Counted from the first letter of the stretch, positions 8,764-18,015 are shown. The stretch is DNA of 64,000 bases from Rhodanobacter sp. 67-28 (GCA_001898415.1 MKTU01000026.1:64376-128375), one strand, 5' to 3'. The notes: generated by a model not told the origin, from the letters alone. A program made the numbers and translations.

Positions 8764-9502
8764 GGGGGGCAGGGGCCAGCTGCGCGCTGGTGCGGCCGTA
8801 GCGGCGCTCGCGCGAAGCGTAGTCGGCGATGGCCTCGCGCAGGCAAGCCTGGTCGAAATCGGGCCACAACGTGTCGGTAAAGTACAGCTCGGCGTAGGCG
8901 ACCTGCCACAACAGGAAGTTGCTGATGCGGCGTTCGCCGCCGGTGCGGATGAACAGGTCCAGCGGCGGCAGCTCGGCCAGGCTCATCCACTGGCCCAGCC
9001 GTGATTCGTCGATCTCGTCGGCGCGCAACTCGCCGCGCGCGACCGCGCCGGCAGCGTGGCGACAGGCCTGCACGATGTCCCAGCGGCCGCCGTAACTCAC
9101 CGCGATATTCAGTTGCAGCGCCGCGTTGCCGGCGGTGCGGTCCGTCGCCGCGCGCATGCGCTGGCGCAGCGGCTCGTCGAAGCTGTCCAGGTCGCCGATG
9201 AAGCGCAGGCGCACGCCGTGGCCGTGCAGTTCCTCCACCTCTTTGTCCAGCGCGCGCACGAACAGGTTCATCAGCGCGCTGACCTCGTCCTGCGGGCGCT
9301 GCCAGTTTTCGCTGGAGAAGGCGAACAGGGTCAGCACCGGCACGCCTTCGCGCAGGCAGGCTTCGATCACCTCGCGCACCGCGCGGCGCCCGGCGTTGTG
9401 GCCGAAGCTGCGCGGACGGTGCCGGGCACGGGCCCAGCGCCCGTTGCCGTCCATCACGATGGCGACATGGCGGGGAACCCGGGCAGCCGTGGCGGCCGGC
9501 AT
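8747..9502 (-). CDS. uppS: Undecaprenyl diphosphate synthase (cis-prenyltransferase)
   Basis: UppS adds eight isopentenyl units to farnesyl diphosphate to make the C55 lipid carrier for peptidoglycan and O-antigen. The 251-aa protein has the catalytic Asp in HVAIVMDGNGRWA, then GHNAGRRAVRE, LTLFAFSSENWQRP and DLFIRTGGERRISNFLLWQ, all standard cis-prenyltransferase motifs. ATG 9502 leaves a short lead of about 12 residues. frr ends upstream at 9520. The last few codons (QERGR and stop) lie in the terminal repeat of the 8600-8763 element, so the extreme C-terminus is probably not ancestral. Confidence 0.97.
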   Translation of the reverse strand: MPAATAARVPRHVAIVMDGNGRWARARHRPRSFGHNAGRRAVREVIEACLREGVPVLTLFAFSSENWQRPQDEVSALMNLFVRALDKEVEELHGHGVRLRFIGDLDSFDEPLRQRMRAATDRTAGNAALQLNIAVSYGGRWDIVQACRHAAGAVARGELRADEIDESRLGQWMSLAELPPLDLFIRTGGERRISNFLLWQVAYAELYFTDTLWPDFDQACLREAIADYASRERRYGRTSAQLAPAPQERGR

Positions 9503-9519
9503 GCGGGGTGCGATGGCGC

Positions 9520-10077
9520 TCAGAGCGCCATCAGCTCCTCTTCCTTGGCCTTGACGACGGTATCGACGTCCTTGACCGCGCGATCGGTGAGCTTCTGGAT
9601 CTCGTCGTCGAAACGGCGATCCTCGTCCTCCGTGATCTGCTTGTCCCTGAGCAGGTCCTTGACCTGCTGCAGGGCATCGCGGCGCACGTTGCGGATGGCG
9701 ATCTTGGCGTTCTCGCCCTCATGGCCCACGTGCTTGGCCAGCTCCTTGCGACGCTCCTCGGTGAGCGCGGGCATGTTGAGCCGGATCACGGTGCCGGCGG
9801 TGGTCGGCGTGATGCCGATGTCCGATGCCATCAGGGCCTTCTCGATCGGCGCCACCATGTTTTTTTCCCACGGCGTGATGAGGATGGTGCGCGCATCGGC
9901 CAGCGTCACGGACGCGACCTGCGACAGCGGCGTTTCCGCGCCGTAATAGCTGACCTTGATGTGGTCGACCAACGTGGTGCTGGCGCGGCCGGTGCGGATA
10001 CGCGTGAGGTCGTGCTTGAGCGAGTCGATGCTCTTGCCCATGCGGGCCTGGGCATCGTTCTTGATGTCGTTGAGCAT
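9520..10077 (-). CDS. frr: Ribosome recycling factor
   Basis: RRF, together with EF-G, splits the post-termination ribosome. At 185 aa it has exactly the family length. It contains MLNDIKNDAQARMGKSIDSL at the N-terminus, RTGRASTTLVDHIKVSYYG, and the helical C-terminus rich in charged residues. A consensus TATAAT hexamer (10115-10110, minus strand) lies about 33 bp upstream, so frr probably has its own promoter within the pyrH-frr-uppS group. Confidence 0.98.
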   Translation of the reverse strand: MLNDIKNDAQARMGKSIDSLKHDLTRIRTGRASTTLVDHIKVSYYGAETPLSQVASVTLADARTILITPWEKNMVAPIEKALMASDIGITPTTAGTVIRLNMPALTEERRKELAKHVGHEGENAKIAIRNVRRDALQQVKDLLRDKQITEDEDRRFDDEIQKLTDRAVKDVDTVVKAKEEELMAL

Positions 10078-10109
10078 GTGTCGTACCCCGGTGAATCTGG
10101 CAACGCGTG

Positions 10110-10115
10110 ATTATA
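10110..10115 (-). promoter_or_regulatory. Candidate frr promoter (-10 box)
   Basis: A perfect TATAAT reads on the minus strand at 10115-10110 in the 69-bp pyrH-frr gap. No good -35 is visible 16-18 bp upstream, which is GC-only sequence. The predicted start would give a leader of about 25 nt. Confidence 0.45.
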
Positions 10116-10146
10116 GCAGTGGCGGGCGTCGCCCCCGCGGGCCGAC

Positions 10147-10863
10147 TCAGCCGACCAGCGTGCCGATCGACTCGCCGCCCATGATGCGCATCAGGCTGCC
10201 GGGCACGCTCATGTCGTAGATGCGCAGCGGCATGCCGTGGTCGCGGCACAGCGCGATCGCGGCGGTGTCCATCACTTGCAGGTTGCGCTGGATCACTTCC
10301 TCGTAGCTCAGCCGCTCGTAGCGGATGGCGTGCGCGTCACGGGCGGGATCGGCGCTGTAGACGCCGTCGACCTTGGTGGCCTTGAGCAGCAGGTCGGCGC
10401 CGACTTCCACGGCGCGCAGCGCCGCGGCCGAGTCGGTGGTGAAGAACGGATTGCCGGTGCCGGCAGCGAACAGCACGATGCGGCCCTTCTCGATGTGGCG
10501 GATCGCGCGGCGGCGGATGTAGTCCTCGGCCACGTCGTGGATCTGGATCGCGCTCATCACCCGCGCATAGCCGCCACGCTTCTCGATCGCATCGGCCATC
10601 GCCAGCGCGTTCATCACGGTGGCGAGCATGCCCATGTGGTCGCCGGTGACGCGATCCATGCCGGCCGCGGCCAGGCCGGCGCCGCGGAAGATGTTGCCGC
10701 CGCCGATCACCACGCCCACTTCCACGCCGGCGCGGCGCACCTCGATGATCTCCTCGGCGAGCCGGCCGATCACGTTCGGATCAATGCCGTAGTCGGCCTC
10801 GCCCATCAGCGCTTCACCGGAGAGCTTGAGCAGGATGCGGTGGTACTTGGGCTGGGTGCTCAT
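10147..10863 (-). CDS. pyrH: UMP kinase
   Basis: PyrH phosphorylates UMP to UDP and is an amino-acid-kinase-fold hexamer. The 238-aa protein carries [39 protein letters not shown] and [18 protein letters not shown], all canonical. ATG 10863 (MSTQPKYHR) gives the normal length; an in-frame upstream extension would run through the promoter. A TACAAT box (10901-10896) sits just upstream, implying a leader of about 25 nt. tsf is further upstream behind a terminator and an opposing gene, so pyrH is not cotranscribed with rpsB-tsf. Confidence 0.98.
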   Translation of the reverse strand: MSTQPKYHRILLKLSGEALMGEADYGIDPNVIGRLAEEIIEVRRAGVEVGVVIGGGNIFRGAGLAAAGMDRVTGDHMGMLATVMNALAMADAIEKRGGYARVMSAIQIHDVAEDYIRRRAIRHIEKGRIVLFAAGTGNPFFTTDSAAALRAVEVGADLLLKATKVDGVYSADPARDAHAIRYERLSYEEVIQRNLQVMDTAAIALCRDHGMPLRIYDMSVPGSLMRIMGGESIGTLVG

Positions 10864-10895
10864 GGGTTCTCCGGATTGTGGGGGCAAACCGCCAC

Positions 10896-10924
10896 ATTGT
10901 AGCGGCAGAGCCGCTCTCGGGTAA
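10896..10924 (-). promoter_or_regulatory. Candidate pyrH promoter
   Basis: On the minus strand TTACCC (10924-10919) and TACAAT (10901-10896) are separated by 17 bp. The start would fall about 25 bp before the pyrH ATG. The -10 is strong, the -35 moderate. Confidence 0.5.
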
Positions 10925-10979
10925 GCTTGCCTCGGTCGATTGAAGTCGCCGCGACGGATTCGGTTCAAGGAGCGAACGG

Positions 10980-11573
10980 GTGGGGTGGAACACGCTTTAT
11001 TACGGGGTCCCGGCGCCGTCGCGCGGGCGACGCATCGCCATCCACGGCACGCTGATCGTGATGGCCCTGGCGTTCTACGGTGGCTGGATCGACTTCCTGC
11101 CCGAGCCGTGGGTGGAACGATCCAGCTTCTACGTGGCGCTGGTGCTTGGCGTGGCGGTCACGGTGTGGCTCGCGTGGGTCAATCTCACCGGACGCAACGA
11201 AGCCTATCAGGGCGGTACCGCCGAAATGCTCCTGGCGGCACCGTTCTGCGCTGCCTTGGCTGCAGGCTTCATCTGGTGCGCGCTGGCGCATGGGGTGGCG
11301 GGCGGGGTCACGCGAATGCTGGGCGATGCCGCATTCCTGCCGCCGGTGCAGATGCACACCGTTCACCGCCGGCGGCGCCGGGAATGCGACTACCAGTTGA
11401 GGGGCGGCCCCATGACCGGCTTCCTGTTCGACCACCTTTGCACCAGTTCGGCCTATTACGAGGCCCATCCGCGCCATCGCGTGGAGGTGGCGCTGGGAGG
11501 CTTTCGCGGGCGGCTGGGGTTCTACGTCACGCAGTTCGGCCATCGTCGCGACCTGGGCGCCTACCGGGATTGA
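10980..11573 (+). CDS. Unknown membrane protein
   Basis: I do not recognise this family. The 197-aa frame starts at GTG 10980, seven bases after an AAGGAG ribosome site (10967-10972). It has about three hydrophobic segments: residues about 19-38, 48-68 and 82-106. The C-terminal half is soluble, with an Arg-rich stretch ([12 protein letters not shown]), and looks cytoplasmic. It stands alone on the plus strand between pyrH and tsf, both minus, and ends just before a terminator hairpin. The ribosome site and membrane-protein composition argue for a real gene. An overlapping minus-strand frame has no such support. Function unknown. Confidence 0.6.
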   Translation: MGWNTLYYGVPAPSRGRRIAIHGTLIVMALAFYGGWIDFLPEPWVERSSFYVALVLGVAVTVWLAWVNLTGRNEAYQGGTAEMLLAAPFCAALAAGFIWCALAHGVAGGVTRMLGDAAFLPPVQMHTVHRRRRRECDYQLRGGPMTGFLFDHLCTSSAYYEAHPRHRVEVALGGFRGRLGFYVTQFGHRRDLGAYRD

Positions 11574-11588
11574 CCGCGACAACGAAAA

Positions 11589-11610
11589 GGGCCGCGGTTT
11601 CCCGCGGCCC
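11589..11610. terminator. Terminator hairpin between tsf and the unknown gene
   Basis: The stem GGGCCGCGG / CCGCGGCCC is 9 bp with a short loop. On the minus strand it is followed by TTTTCG, so it can end the rpsB-tsf transcript. On the plus strand it lies 15 bp after the unknown membrane-protein gene, so it may work in both directions. Confidence 0.75.
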
Positions 11611-11738
11611 CTGGTTCGAAGCACCCGCTCTTTCTGAAAGTCCGGCCATGGCGAGGGCATGGATGCCCGAGGTGAGGCAACGCAGGAGCGGTTGCCCGAT
11701 GGCCGGTCTTTGCCGTCAGGGATGACGGGTACTTCGGA

Positions 11739-12620
11739 TTACCTCAAGCCTGCCTGCTTCATGACTTCGGCGGCGAAATCCTCTTCCACCTTCTCGATGC
11801 CTTCGCCGACGGCCAGGCGGACGACCGAGATGACGTCGGCGCCTTCCTTCTTCAGCGCCTCGGCGACCGTGACGTTGGTGTCCAGCACGTAGGGCTGGCC
11901 CAGCAGGGTGACTTCGGAAACGATCTTGTGGATCTTGCCGCTGATGATCTTCTCCAGGATCTCGGCCGGCTTGGCCTTGTCCTTCTCGGACATCAGGCTC
12001 AGCGCGATTTCCTTCTCCTTGGCGACGAACTCGGCCGGCACGTCCTCGGCGCGGACGTGCGCCGGGTTCATCGCCGCCACGTGCATGGCGATGCCTTTGG
12101 CCAGCTCCTCGGAGCCGCCCTTGAGCGACACCAGCACGCCGATGCGGCCGCCATGGATGTAGTTGCCGATCACGCCGTCGTTCTCGATGCGGGCCATGCG
12201 GCGCACGTCGATCTTCTCGCCGATGGTGGCGATCAGCGCCTTGGCCGCGTCCTCGACGGTACCGCCGCCGGGATAGGCGGCTGCCTTGAGCGCGTCGATA
12301 TCGGCGGCGCCGGACTTCAGCGCGACTTCGGCGACGGCGTCGCTGAACTTCAGGAAGCTCGCGTCCTTGCCCACGAAGTCGGTTTCGCAGTTGATCTCGA
12401 CCAGTACGGCCTTGCCGCTGGCCTGGTCGGTGACGATGCGGCCTTCGGCGGCGATGCGGCTGGCTTTCTTGTCGGCCTTGGCGAGGCCGGACTTGCGCAG
12501 CCACTCCATGGCGGCGTCGAGGTCGCCGTTGTTCTCCACCAGCGCCTTCTTGCATTCCATCATGCCGGCGCCGGACCGCTCGCGCAGCTCCTTCACCATC
12601 TGGGCGGAAATATTGCTCAT
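11739..12620 (-). CDS. tsf: Translation elongation factor Ts
   Basis: EF-Ts is the nucleotide exchange factor of EF-Tu. The 293-aa protein begins [20 protein letters not shown] and continues [19 protein letters not shown], the conserved N-terminal UBA-like domain. The core has [14 protein letters not shown] and the C-terminus [19 protein letters not shown] 12620 is chosen because the conserved MVKELR start follows directly. rpsB lies 99 bp upstream, the near-universal rpsB-tsf pair, with a hairpin between them. Confidence 0.98.
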   Translation of the reverse strand: MSNISAQMVKELRERSGAGMMECKKALVENNGDLDAAMEWLRKSGLAKADKKASRIAAEGRIVTDQASGKAVLVEINCETDFVGKDASFLKFSDAVAEVALKSGAADIDALKAAAYPGGGTVEDAAKALIATIGEKIDVRRMARIENDGVIGNYIHGGRIGVLVSLKGGSEELAKGIAMHVAAMNPAHVRAEDVPAEFVAKEKEIALSLMSEKDKAKPAEILEKIISGKIHKIVSEVTLLGQPYVLDTNVTVAEALKKEGADVISVVRLAVGEGIEKVEEDFAAEVMKQAGLR

Positions 12621-12689
12621 CGGTAGTTCTCCAATGCTTGGATGGCGCGACGGCAAGCAAACGCCGTCACGCGTTGATCTCGGCAGCCT

Positions 12690-12712
12690 GGCGGCGGTCG
12701 GCGACCGCCGCC
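12690..12712 (-). other. rpsB-tsf intergenic hairpin
   Basis: The perfect stem GGCGGCGGTC / GACCGCCGCC (10 bp, 3-nt loop) begins 7 bp after the rpsB stop on the minus strand. No T-run follows, so partial attenuation or an mRNA processing barrier between rpsB and tsf is more likely than full termination. Confidence 0.55.
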
Positions 12713-12719
12713 TCGGCGC

Positions 12720-13568
12720 TTACTTGGCGGGCGCGCCTTCGTTGCGCGGGCCACGGCCGCCGTCGCGGCGCGGCGCGGACTTGCGCGGGGCAGCCTCGCG
12801 GCGCGGGCGATCGACCTTGGCCACCGGGTTGCCTTCCTCGTCCAGCTCGACGAAGTCGTTGCCGTCGCCCTGGGCGGCGGCCGGCGCGGCGGCCTTGCCT
12901 TCGAGGATCGAGTCGGCGGCGGCGCGGGCATACAGCTGGATCGCGCGGATCGCGTCGTCGTTGCCCGGGATGGCGTAGTCGACCAGCTCCGGGTTGTAGT
13001 TGGTGTCGACCACGGCGATCACCGGGATGCCGAGCTTCTTGGCTTCCTGCACGGCGATGTCTTCGTGGCCGATGTCGATCACGAACAAGGCATCGGGCAG
13101 ACGGTTCATGTCCTTGATGCCGCCCAACGAGGCCTGCAGCTTGTCGCGCTCGCGGCGACGGGCCAGCACTTCGTGCTTGACCAGCTTGTCGAAGCTGCCA
13201 TCGGTCTCGGCTGCTTCCAGCTCCTTCAGGCGCGAAACGGACTGCTTCACGGTGCGGAAGTTGGTCAGCATGCCGCCGAGCCAGCGCGAGGTGACGAACG
13301 GCATGCCGGCGCGGGCAGCCTCTTCGGCCAACGGCTCGCGGGCCGAACGCTTGGTGCCGACGAACAGGATGGTGCCGCGCTTCTGCGCCAGGCCCGACAG
13401 GAAATTCATCGCGTCGGTGAACAGCGGCAGGGTCTTTTCGAGATTGATGATGTGGATCTTGCCGCGGGCGCCGAAGATGTACGGGGCCATCTTGGGATTC
13501 CAGTAACGGGTCTGATGACCGAAATGGACGCCGGCTTCCAGCATCTGACGCATGGTGACTTGTGCCAT
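12720..13568 (-). CDS. rpsB: 30S ribosomal protein S2
   Basis: S2 is an assembly-late protein of the small subunit. The 282-aa protein begins [20 protein letters not shown] and contains the standard [19 protein letters not shown] and [14 protein letters not shown]. The last 50 or so residues form an Ala/Arg/Lys/Pro-rich low-complexity tail (ending NEGAPAK), longer than in enteric S2. A GGAG ribosome site precedes ATG 13568. The leader is long (about 235 nt if the predicted promoter at 13810-13839 is used), compatible with autogenous control by S2. Confidence 0.98.
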   Translation of the reverse strand: MAQVTMRQMLEAGVHFGHQTRYWNPKMAPYIFGARGKIHIINLEKTLPLFTDAMNFLSGLAQKRGTILFVGTKRSAREPLAEEAARAGMPFVTSRWLGGMLTNFRTVKQSVSRLKELEAAETDGSFDKLVKHEVLARRRERDKLQASLGGIKDMNRLPDALFVIDIGHEDIAVQEAKKLGIPVIAVVDTNYNPELVDYAIPGNDDAIRAIQLYARAAADSILEGKAAAPAAAQGDGNDFVELDEEGNPVAKVDRPRREAAPRKSAPRRDGGRGPRNEGAPAK

Positions 13569-13718
13569 GGGTGTCGCTCCGATTGTCGGTTCCCTCGAGA
13601 AGGAACCTGGGGGTTGGGACCTCCACGCATCCCCGGCTTCGACCGCGACTGGCCCGATTTTGACGGTGGGCGAGGCGCGGCACCCCGAAGGCGGTGCCGA
13701 TGCGTGTGTGGCGTTGGT

Positions 13719-13747
13719 TTGGGTGTTGTACCGCTGGGCGTTACAAT
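13719..13747 (+). promoter_or_regulatory. Candidate map promoter
   Basis: TTGGGT (13719-13724) and TACAAT (13742-13747) are 17 bp apart on the plus strand, about 135 bp upstream of map. The 315-bp map-rpsB gap holds this and the opposing rpsB promoter (13810-13839), so the two transcripts overlap at their 5' ends. No gene is seen in the gap. Confidence 0.45.
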
Positions 13748-13809
13748 CCCGGCTCGCTTTGCGTGGATCGACTCCCGCTCGGGAGGCATCAGCCCTGCAA
13801 AACTCCGAA

Positions 13810-13839
13810 ATTGTAGCCGGTACGCCGGCGGTGCGGCAA
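13810..13839 (-). promoter_or_regulatory. Candidate rpsB promoter
   Basis: Reading the minus strand, TTGCCG (13839-13834) is followed after 18 bp by TACAAT (13815-13810). The predicted transcript has about 235 nt of leader before the rpsB ATG and would run against the map transcript. Confidence 0.45.
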
Positions 13840-13883
13840 GTCTCTGGATTTCAAGGAGTTCTGTCGCCACATGAGTGGAATCC

Positions 13884-14648
13884 ATGGCCATTACCCTGAA
13901 ATCTCCCGAAGACCTTGAAGGCATGCGCGTCGCCGGCAAGCTGGCTGCCGAAGTGCTGGCCATGCTCAAGGAGTACGTCAAGCCCGGCGTCACCACCGAG
14001 GAGTTGGACCGCCGCGCCTACGAGCACATCGTCAACGTGCAGAAGGCGATTCCCGCCAACGTCGGCTATCACGGCTTCCCCAAGACCCTGTGCACCTCGG
14101 TCAACCACGTGATCTGCCACGGCATCCCGAGCGAGGGCAAGGTGCTCAAGGACGGCGACATCGTCAACCTCGACGTCACCGTGATCAAGGACGGCTGGCA
14201 CGGCGACACCAGTCGCATGTACGTCGCCGGCACCCCGTCGGTGCTGGCCAAACGGCTGGTGGATACGACTTTCGAGGCGATGATGCGCGGCATCGAGGCG
14301 GTGCGTCCCGGCGCCACGCTTGGGGATATCGGCCACGCCATCCAGCAGCATGCCGAGGCGGCCGGTTTCAGCGTGGTCAAGGAGTACTGCGGCCACGGCA
14401 TCGGCAAGGTCTATCACGACGAGCCGCAGGTGCTGCATTACGGCAAGCCCGGCACCGGCGTCGAGTTGAAGAAGGGCATGACCTTCACCATCGAGCCGAT
14501 GATCAACGCCGGCAAGCCGCAGACGCGCCAGATGCCCGACGGCTGGACCGTGGTGACCAAGGACCATTCGCTGTCCGCCCAGTGGGAACACACCCTGGCG
14601 GTGACCGACGACGGCTTCGAGATCCTCACGCCCTGGCCGGATGCGTGA
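13884..14648 (+). CDS. map: Methionine aminopeptidase, type I
   Basis: MAP removes the initiator Met from new proteins. The 254-aa protein has the pita-bread fold motifs. The metal ligands are the two Asp of NLDVTVIKDGWHGDTSRM, the His of YCGHGIG, the Glu of FTIEPMIN and the Glu of AQWEHT. The substrate loop GYHGFPKTLCTSVNHVICHG is also typical. ATG 13884 (MAITLKSPEDLEGM) is preferred over a GTG three codons upstream, because family members begin close to the KSPEDLE helix. The pairing with rpsB-tsf (divergent) and glnD (downstream) is usual in gammaproteobacteria. Confidence 0.97.
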   Translation: MAITLKSPEDLEGMRVAGKLAAEVLAMLKEYVKPGVTTEELDRRAYEHIVNVQKAIPANVGYHGFPKTLCTSVNHVICHGIPSEGKVLKDGDIVNLDVTVIKDGWHGDTSRMYVAGTPSVLAKRLVDTTFEAMMRGIEAVRPGATLGDIGHAIQQHAEAAGFSVVKEYCGHGIGKVYHDEPQVLHYGKPGTGVELKKGMTFTIEPMINAGKPQTRQMPDGWTVVTKDHSLSAQWEHTLAVTDDGFEILTPWPDA

Positions 14649-14653
14649 AGCAG

Positions 14654-14773
14654 GAATGAGTGGGGAGGAGTGAGAAAAGAGAGCCGGACGCGCGGCGCCG
14701 GCGCCGGATGCCATGCAGACATGGCAGACTGCCTTCTCTCATTCCGCACTCCTCTCCACTCACTTCTCGCTCC
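14654..14773. repeat. Purine-arm inverted repeat between map and glnD
   Basis: A purine-rich arm (14654-14683, starting GAATGAGTGGGGAGGAGTG) is complementary, with about five differences, to a pyrimidine-rich arm ending at 14773. About 50 bp of GC-rich loop lies between them. It occupies nearly the whole gap from the map stop to the glnD ATG. It shares its layout, not its exact sequence, with the GGGAATR elements at 22551 and 25894. Confidence 0.65.
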
Positions 14774-14774
14774 A

Positions 14775-17408
14775 ATGAATTCAGCGCTCCCTCCCTTGCC
14801 GCGCCTGCCCGTGGCAGTGCCGCGCTCCGGCGTTTCGGCCGAGGCGCGGCGGGCGTTGCGGCAGTTGCTGGAGGATGTGGATCGCGGGTTGGCTACGGCG
14901 TTTCGCGACGGCATGGATGCCAGTGCGTTGGCGCGGCGGCGCGGCGAGTCGGTGGCGCGGGTGGTTGCGCATGTGTGGGCAGCCTGCCTCGGTGAGGTAG
15001 CCGGCGCGGCGCTGTTCGCGATTGGCGGCTTTGGCCGCGGCCTGCTGTTTCCGTACTCGGATGTGGACCTGCTGGCGCTGGCGGCGGCACCCGAGCCTGC
15101 GCGCCTGCGGGCACTGGAGCAGTTCTTCGCTACCTTGTGGGACATCGGCCTGAAAGTGGGCCACGCCGTGCGCGAACCAGCGCAATGCCGGGCGCTGGCC
15201 GCGCAGGACGCCAGCGTATTCACCAGCCTGCTCGACGCGCGACGGCTGGCCGGCGATCCGGCCTTCGATGCGCAACTGCGGGGCATCGTTGACGACCCGG
15301 CGTTGTGGCCGCCGCGCGAATACCTCGCCGCCCGGCTGGCCGAGCGCAACGCGCGGCACGCCCGTTACGACGACACTGCCTACAACCTCGAACCGAACCT
15401 CAAGGACGGGCCCGGCGGCCTGCGTACGCTCGACTCGCTGCGCTGGATGGGGCGACGCCTGGCGCACGCGGACGGGTTGTCGGGGATGGTCGCCGAGGGG
15501 CTGCTCGATCCGGCCGAGCAAGCCCAGCTGGAACAAGCCGAATCGACGCTGCGCCGTTACCGCTATGCCCTGCATCTGGAAGCGGGACGGGCCGAGGAGC
15601 GGCTGCTGTTCGACTATCAGCAGGCGCTGGCCGCACGCCTGGGATTCCAGGACGAGCACGAGAAGAACCTCGGCGTCGAACAGTTCATGCAGGGCTACTA
15701 CCGCGCAGCCAGCCAGGTCGAGCGGCTCGGCGTGCAGGTGGCCGAGCGCTTCGAGGAGATGCTGGAGCCTCCCGCGGCGGAGCAGCCGGTGGGCGACGAT
15801 TTCGTGCGCTACGGCGCGCGCCTGGCCGCGCGCGATCCGGAATTGTTCATGCGCCGGCCCGCGGCGCTGGTGGAGATTTTCATCGCCCGGCTGGAGCAGT
15901 CCGGCGTGCTGGGCTTCAGTGCCGACACCATGCGCCGCATCCATCAGGCGACCGACGCCCATGGCGCGGCGCTGGCCCGGGACGAGGAGGTGCTGGCCGC
16001 GTTCCTGCGCCTGTTGCGGCGCGGTGCGCCGGCGGTGGAGGCGTTGTGGCGGATGAACCGGCACGGCCTGCTGGCGGCGATCCTGCCGGCGTTCGGCAAG
16101 GTGTTCGGGCGCATGCAGTACGACCTGTTCCATGTCTACACGGTCGACGAACACACCTTGCGCGTGTTGCGCAACATGGCGCGCTTCGCCGAGCCGGCGG
16201 CACGGGGCGAGTTCCCGCTTGGCTGCGAGATCTGGGCCATGCTGCCCAAGCCCGAGGTGCTGCTGCTGGCGGCGTTGTTCCACGACATCGCCAAGGGTCG
16301 CGGCGGCGACCATTCGGTGCTGGGCGAACAGGATGCGCGGGATTTCTGCACGCGGCTGGGCCTCCCCTCCGGCGACGTCGAACGGGTCGCCTGGCTGGTG
16401 CGCCATCACCTGCTGATGAGCACCACGGCGCAACGCCAGGACATCACCGATCCCGAGGTGGTGCACCGCTTCGCCGAGACGGTGGGCGAGCGGGAGCAGC
16501 TCGGCCAGCTCTACCTGCTGACCATTGCCGACATCATCGGCACCAGCCCGCGCCTGTGGAACAGCTGGAAGGATCGCCTGCTGGCCGATCTCTGCACCAG
16601 CACCCGCCATGCCCTGCGCAGCGACGTCGAGTTGCCGCGCGACGCCGGCGTGCGCGTGCGCGAATGCAGCGCGCAGGCGCTGGCGCGGCTGCAGGAGGAT
16701 GGCTTCGACGAAGCCCGGGTGCGGCAGGTCTGGGGGGATTTTCCGCAACTCAGCTTCCTGCGCCATCGGCCCGAGCAGATCGCGTGGCAGACCGCGGCGA
16801 TCCTGCGCGCGCAGGGTGCGGTGCCGCTGGTCGCGGTGGAACCGTTGTCGGTACGCGGCAGCACCGAGCTGTTCGTCTACACGCCCGATCGGGACGGCCT
16901 GTTCGCCACCGTGACGGCGATGCTGGATCGGCTGCGCTTTTCGGTGATGGAGTCGCGCATCCTCAGCTCGCCCACCGGCATGGCGCTGGATACCTTCCTG
17001 TTGCTCGAAGCCGACAGCCAGCAACCGGCCAGTCCCGCGCGTGCCGAAGAGTTGCAGCAGCGCCTGCAGCGCGCACTCGCGCAAGCGGTGGGCGTGCAGC
17101 CGAGCAAGCGCAGCATGTCGCGCCATCAGAAGCATTTCCAGGTGACGCCGAAGATCAGCTTCCATGCCGCCGGCGGCCGCACCCAGTTGGCGTTGGCGGG
17201 GACCGACCGGCCCGGTCTGCTGGCGGCGGTGGCGCAGGTGATGCTGAGCGAGGACGTACGCGTGCACGACGCACGCATCGCCACCTTCGGCGAGCGGGTG
17301 GAGGACTTCTTCCTGCTGACCGATCGCGCCAACGCGCCGCTCGATGCGCAGCACCAGCAGCGCCTGCTGCAGGCGTTGCTGGCGCGGATCGGTCCCGCGC
17401 GCGAGTGA
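14775..17408 (+). CDS. glnD: PII uridylyltransferase / uridylyl-removing enzyme
   Basis: GlnD senses glutamine and adds or removes UMP on PII proteins, controlling nitrogen assimilation. The 877-aa protein has an N-terminal nucleotidyltransferase domain (FAIGGFGRGLLFPYSDVDLL, with the metal-binding Asp pair), an HD phosphohydrolase domain in the middle (ALFHDIAKGRGGDHS) and two C-terminal ACT domains (ELFVYTPDRDGLFATVTAML and LALAGTDRPGLLAAVAQV). ATG 14775 is chosen because upstream in-frame sequence lies in an inverted repeat. A GTG at 14670 behind a GGAGG-like purine run is an alternative but would translate the repeat. Confidence 0.96.
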   Translation: MNSALPPLPRLPVAVPRSGVSAEARRALRQLLEDVDRGLATAFRDGMDASALARRRGESVARVVAHVWAACLGEVAGAALFAIGGFGRGLLFPYSDVDLLALAAAPEPARLRALEQFFATLWDIGLKVGHAVREPAQCRALAAQDASVFTSLLDARRLAGDPAFDAQLRGIVDDPALWPPREYLAARLAERNARHARYDDTAYNLEPNLKDGPGGLRTLDSLRWMGRRLAHADGLSGMVAEGLLDPAEQAQLEQAESTLRRYRYALHLEAGRAEERLLFDYQQALAARLGFQDEHEKNLGVEQFMQGYYRAASQVERLGVQVAERFEEMLEPPAAEQPVGDDFVRYGARLAARDPELFMRRPAALVEIFIARLEQSGVLGFSADTMRRIHQATDAHGAALARDEEVLAAFLRLLRRGAPAVEALWRMNRHGLLAAILPAFGKVFGRMQYDLFHVYTVDEHTLRVLRNMARFAEPAARGEFPLGCEIWAMLPKPEVLLLAALFHDIAKGRGGDHSVLGEQDARDFCTRLGLPSGDVERVAWLVRHHLLMSTTAQRQDITDPEVVHRFAETVGEREQLGQLYLLTIADIIGTSPRLWNSWKDRLLADLCTSTRHALRSDVELPRDAGVRVRECSAQALARLQEDGFDEARVRQVWGDFPQLSFLRHRPEQIAWQTAAILRAQGAVPLVAVEPLSVRGSTELFVYTPDRDGLFATVTAMLDRLRFSVMESRILSSPTGMALDTFLLLEADSQQPASPARAEELQQRLQRALAQAVGVQPSKRSMSRHQKHFQVTPKISFHAAGGRTQLALAGTDRPGLLAAVAQVMLSEDVRVHDARIATFGERVEDFFLLTDRANAPLDAQHQQRLLQALLARIGPARE

Positions 17409-17469
17409 AGCCGGCGGCTCGCGCTATCATGCCCGCCGCTGCGCGAGGCAGCGGCCACGCCCATTCGTC

Positions 17470-17919
17470 ATGACCTATCTGTTGATCAAATCGTTGCACC
17501 TGCTGTTCGTGATCGCCTGGATGGCCACGGTGTTCTACCTGCCGCGCATCCTGGTGAACATGGCCGAAGCGGCGAACGAGCCGGCGGTGCAGGCGCGGCT
17601 GCAGCTGATGGGGCGTCGACTGTACAAGTTCGGCCACAACATGTTCGGCATCGCGTTCCTGTTCGGCCTGGTGCTGTGGCAGGGTTGGCGGGTATTCCCG
17701 CAGAGCCTGCCGAACGTGGCCTCCGGCACGCACTGGATCGACGCCAAACTGACCCTCGTCGCGTTGTTGCTGGTCTACTTCACCTGGGCCGGGCGATTGC
17801 TCAAGCGCAGCGCAAAGGGCCTTGCGTTGCCCTCGGCGCGCACGTTGCGCTGGCTCAACGAGCTGCCGGTGCTGTTGCTGCTGGGCGTGATCTGGCTGGT
17901 GCTGGCCAAGCCGTTCTGA
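17470..17919 (+). CDS. HemJ/CopD-like membrane protein
   Basis: This 149-aa protein has four predicted membrane helices. It begins MTYLLIKSLHLLFVIAWMAT and continues VFYLPRILVNMAEAA, matching the UPF0093/HemJ and CopD-like family, in which the N-terminal His may bind haem. HemJ oxidises protoporphyrinogen in bacteria lacking HemG/HemY; related CopD-type proteins have been linked to copper handling. The sequence alone does not settle which role applies. ATG 17470 lies 61 bp after glnD, with a TATCAT -10-like box (17425-17430) between. thrS follows on the same strand behind its own leader. Confidence 0.75.
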   Translation: MTYLLIKSLHLLFVIAWMATVFYLPRILVNMAEAANEPAVQARLQLMGRRLYKFGHNMFGIAFLFGLVLWQGWRVFPQSLPNVASGTHWIDAKLTLVALLLVYFTWAGRLLKRSAKGLALPSARTLRWLNELPVLLLLGVIWLVLAKPF

Positions 17920-18015
17920 GGCTCTCCGCGACGCGCACGATCTGGGCTAGACTAGGATTTCGGCACCATCCACGAGACCAAGGTGGCCCGCGCTTGCGCC
18001 GGCCGAGTGTGCGAC

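Noticed and set aside
10965-11660. Minus-strand frame opposite the unknown membrane protein gene
   Set aside because: No ribosome site and no membrane or domain pattern, while the plus-strand frame has AAGGAG and clear hydrophobic helices.
14670-14774. GTG start for glnD behind a GGAGG-like run
   Set aside because: The purine run belongs to an inverted repeat, and the added N-terminus would be a translation of that repeat.
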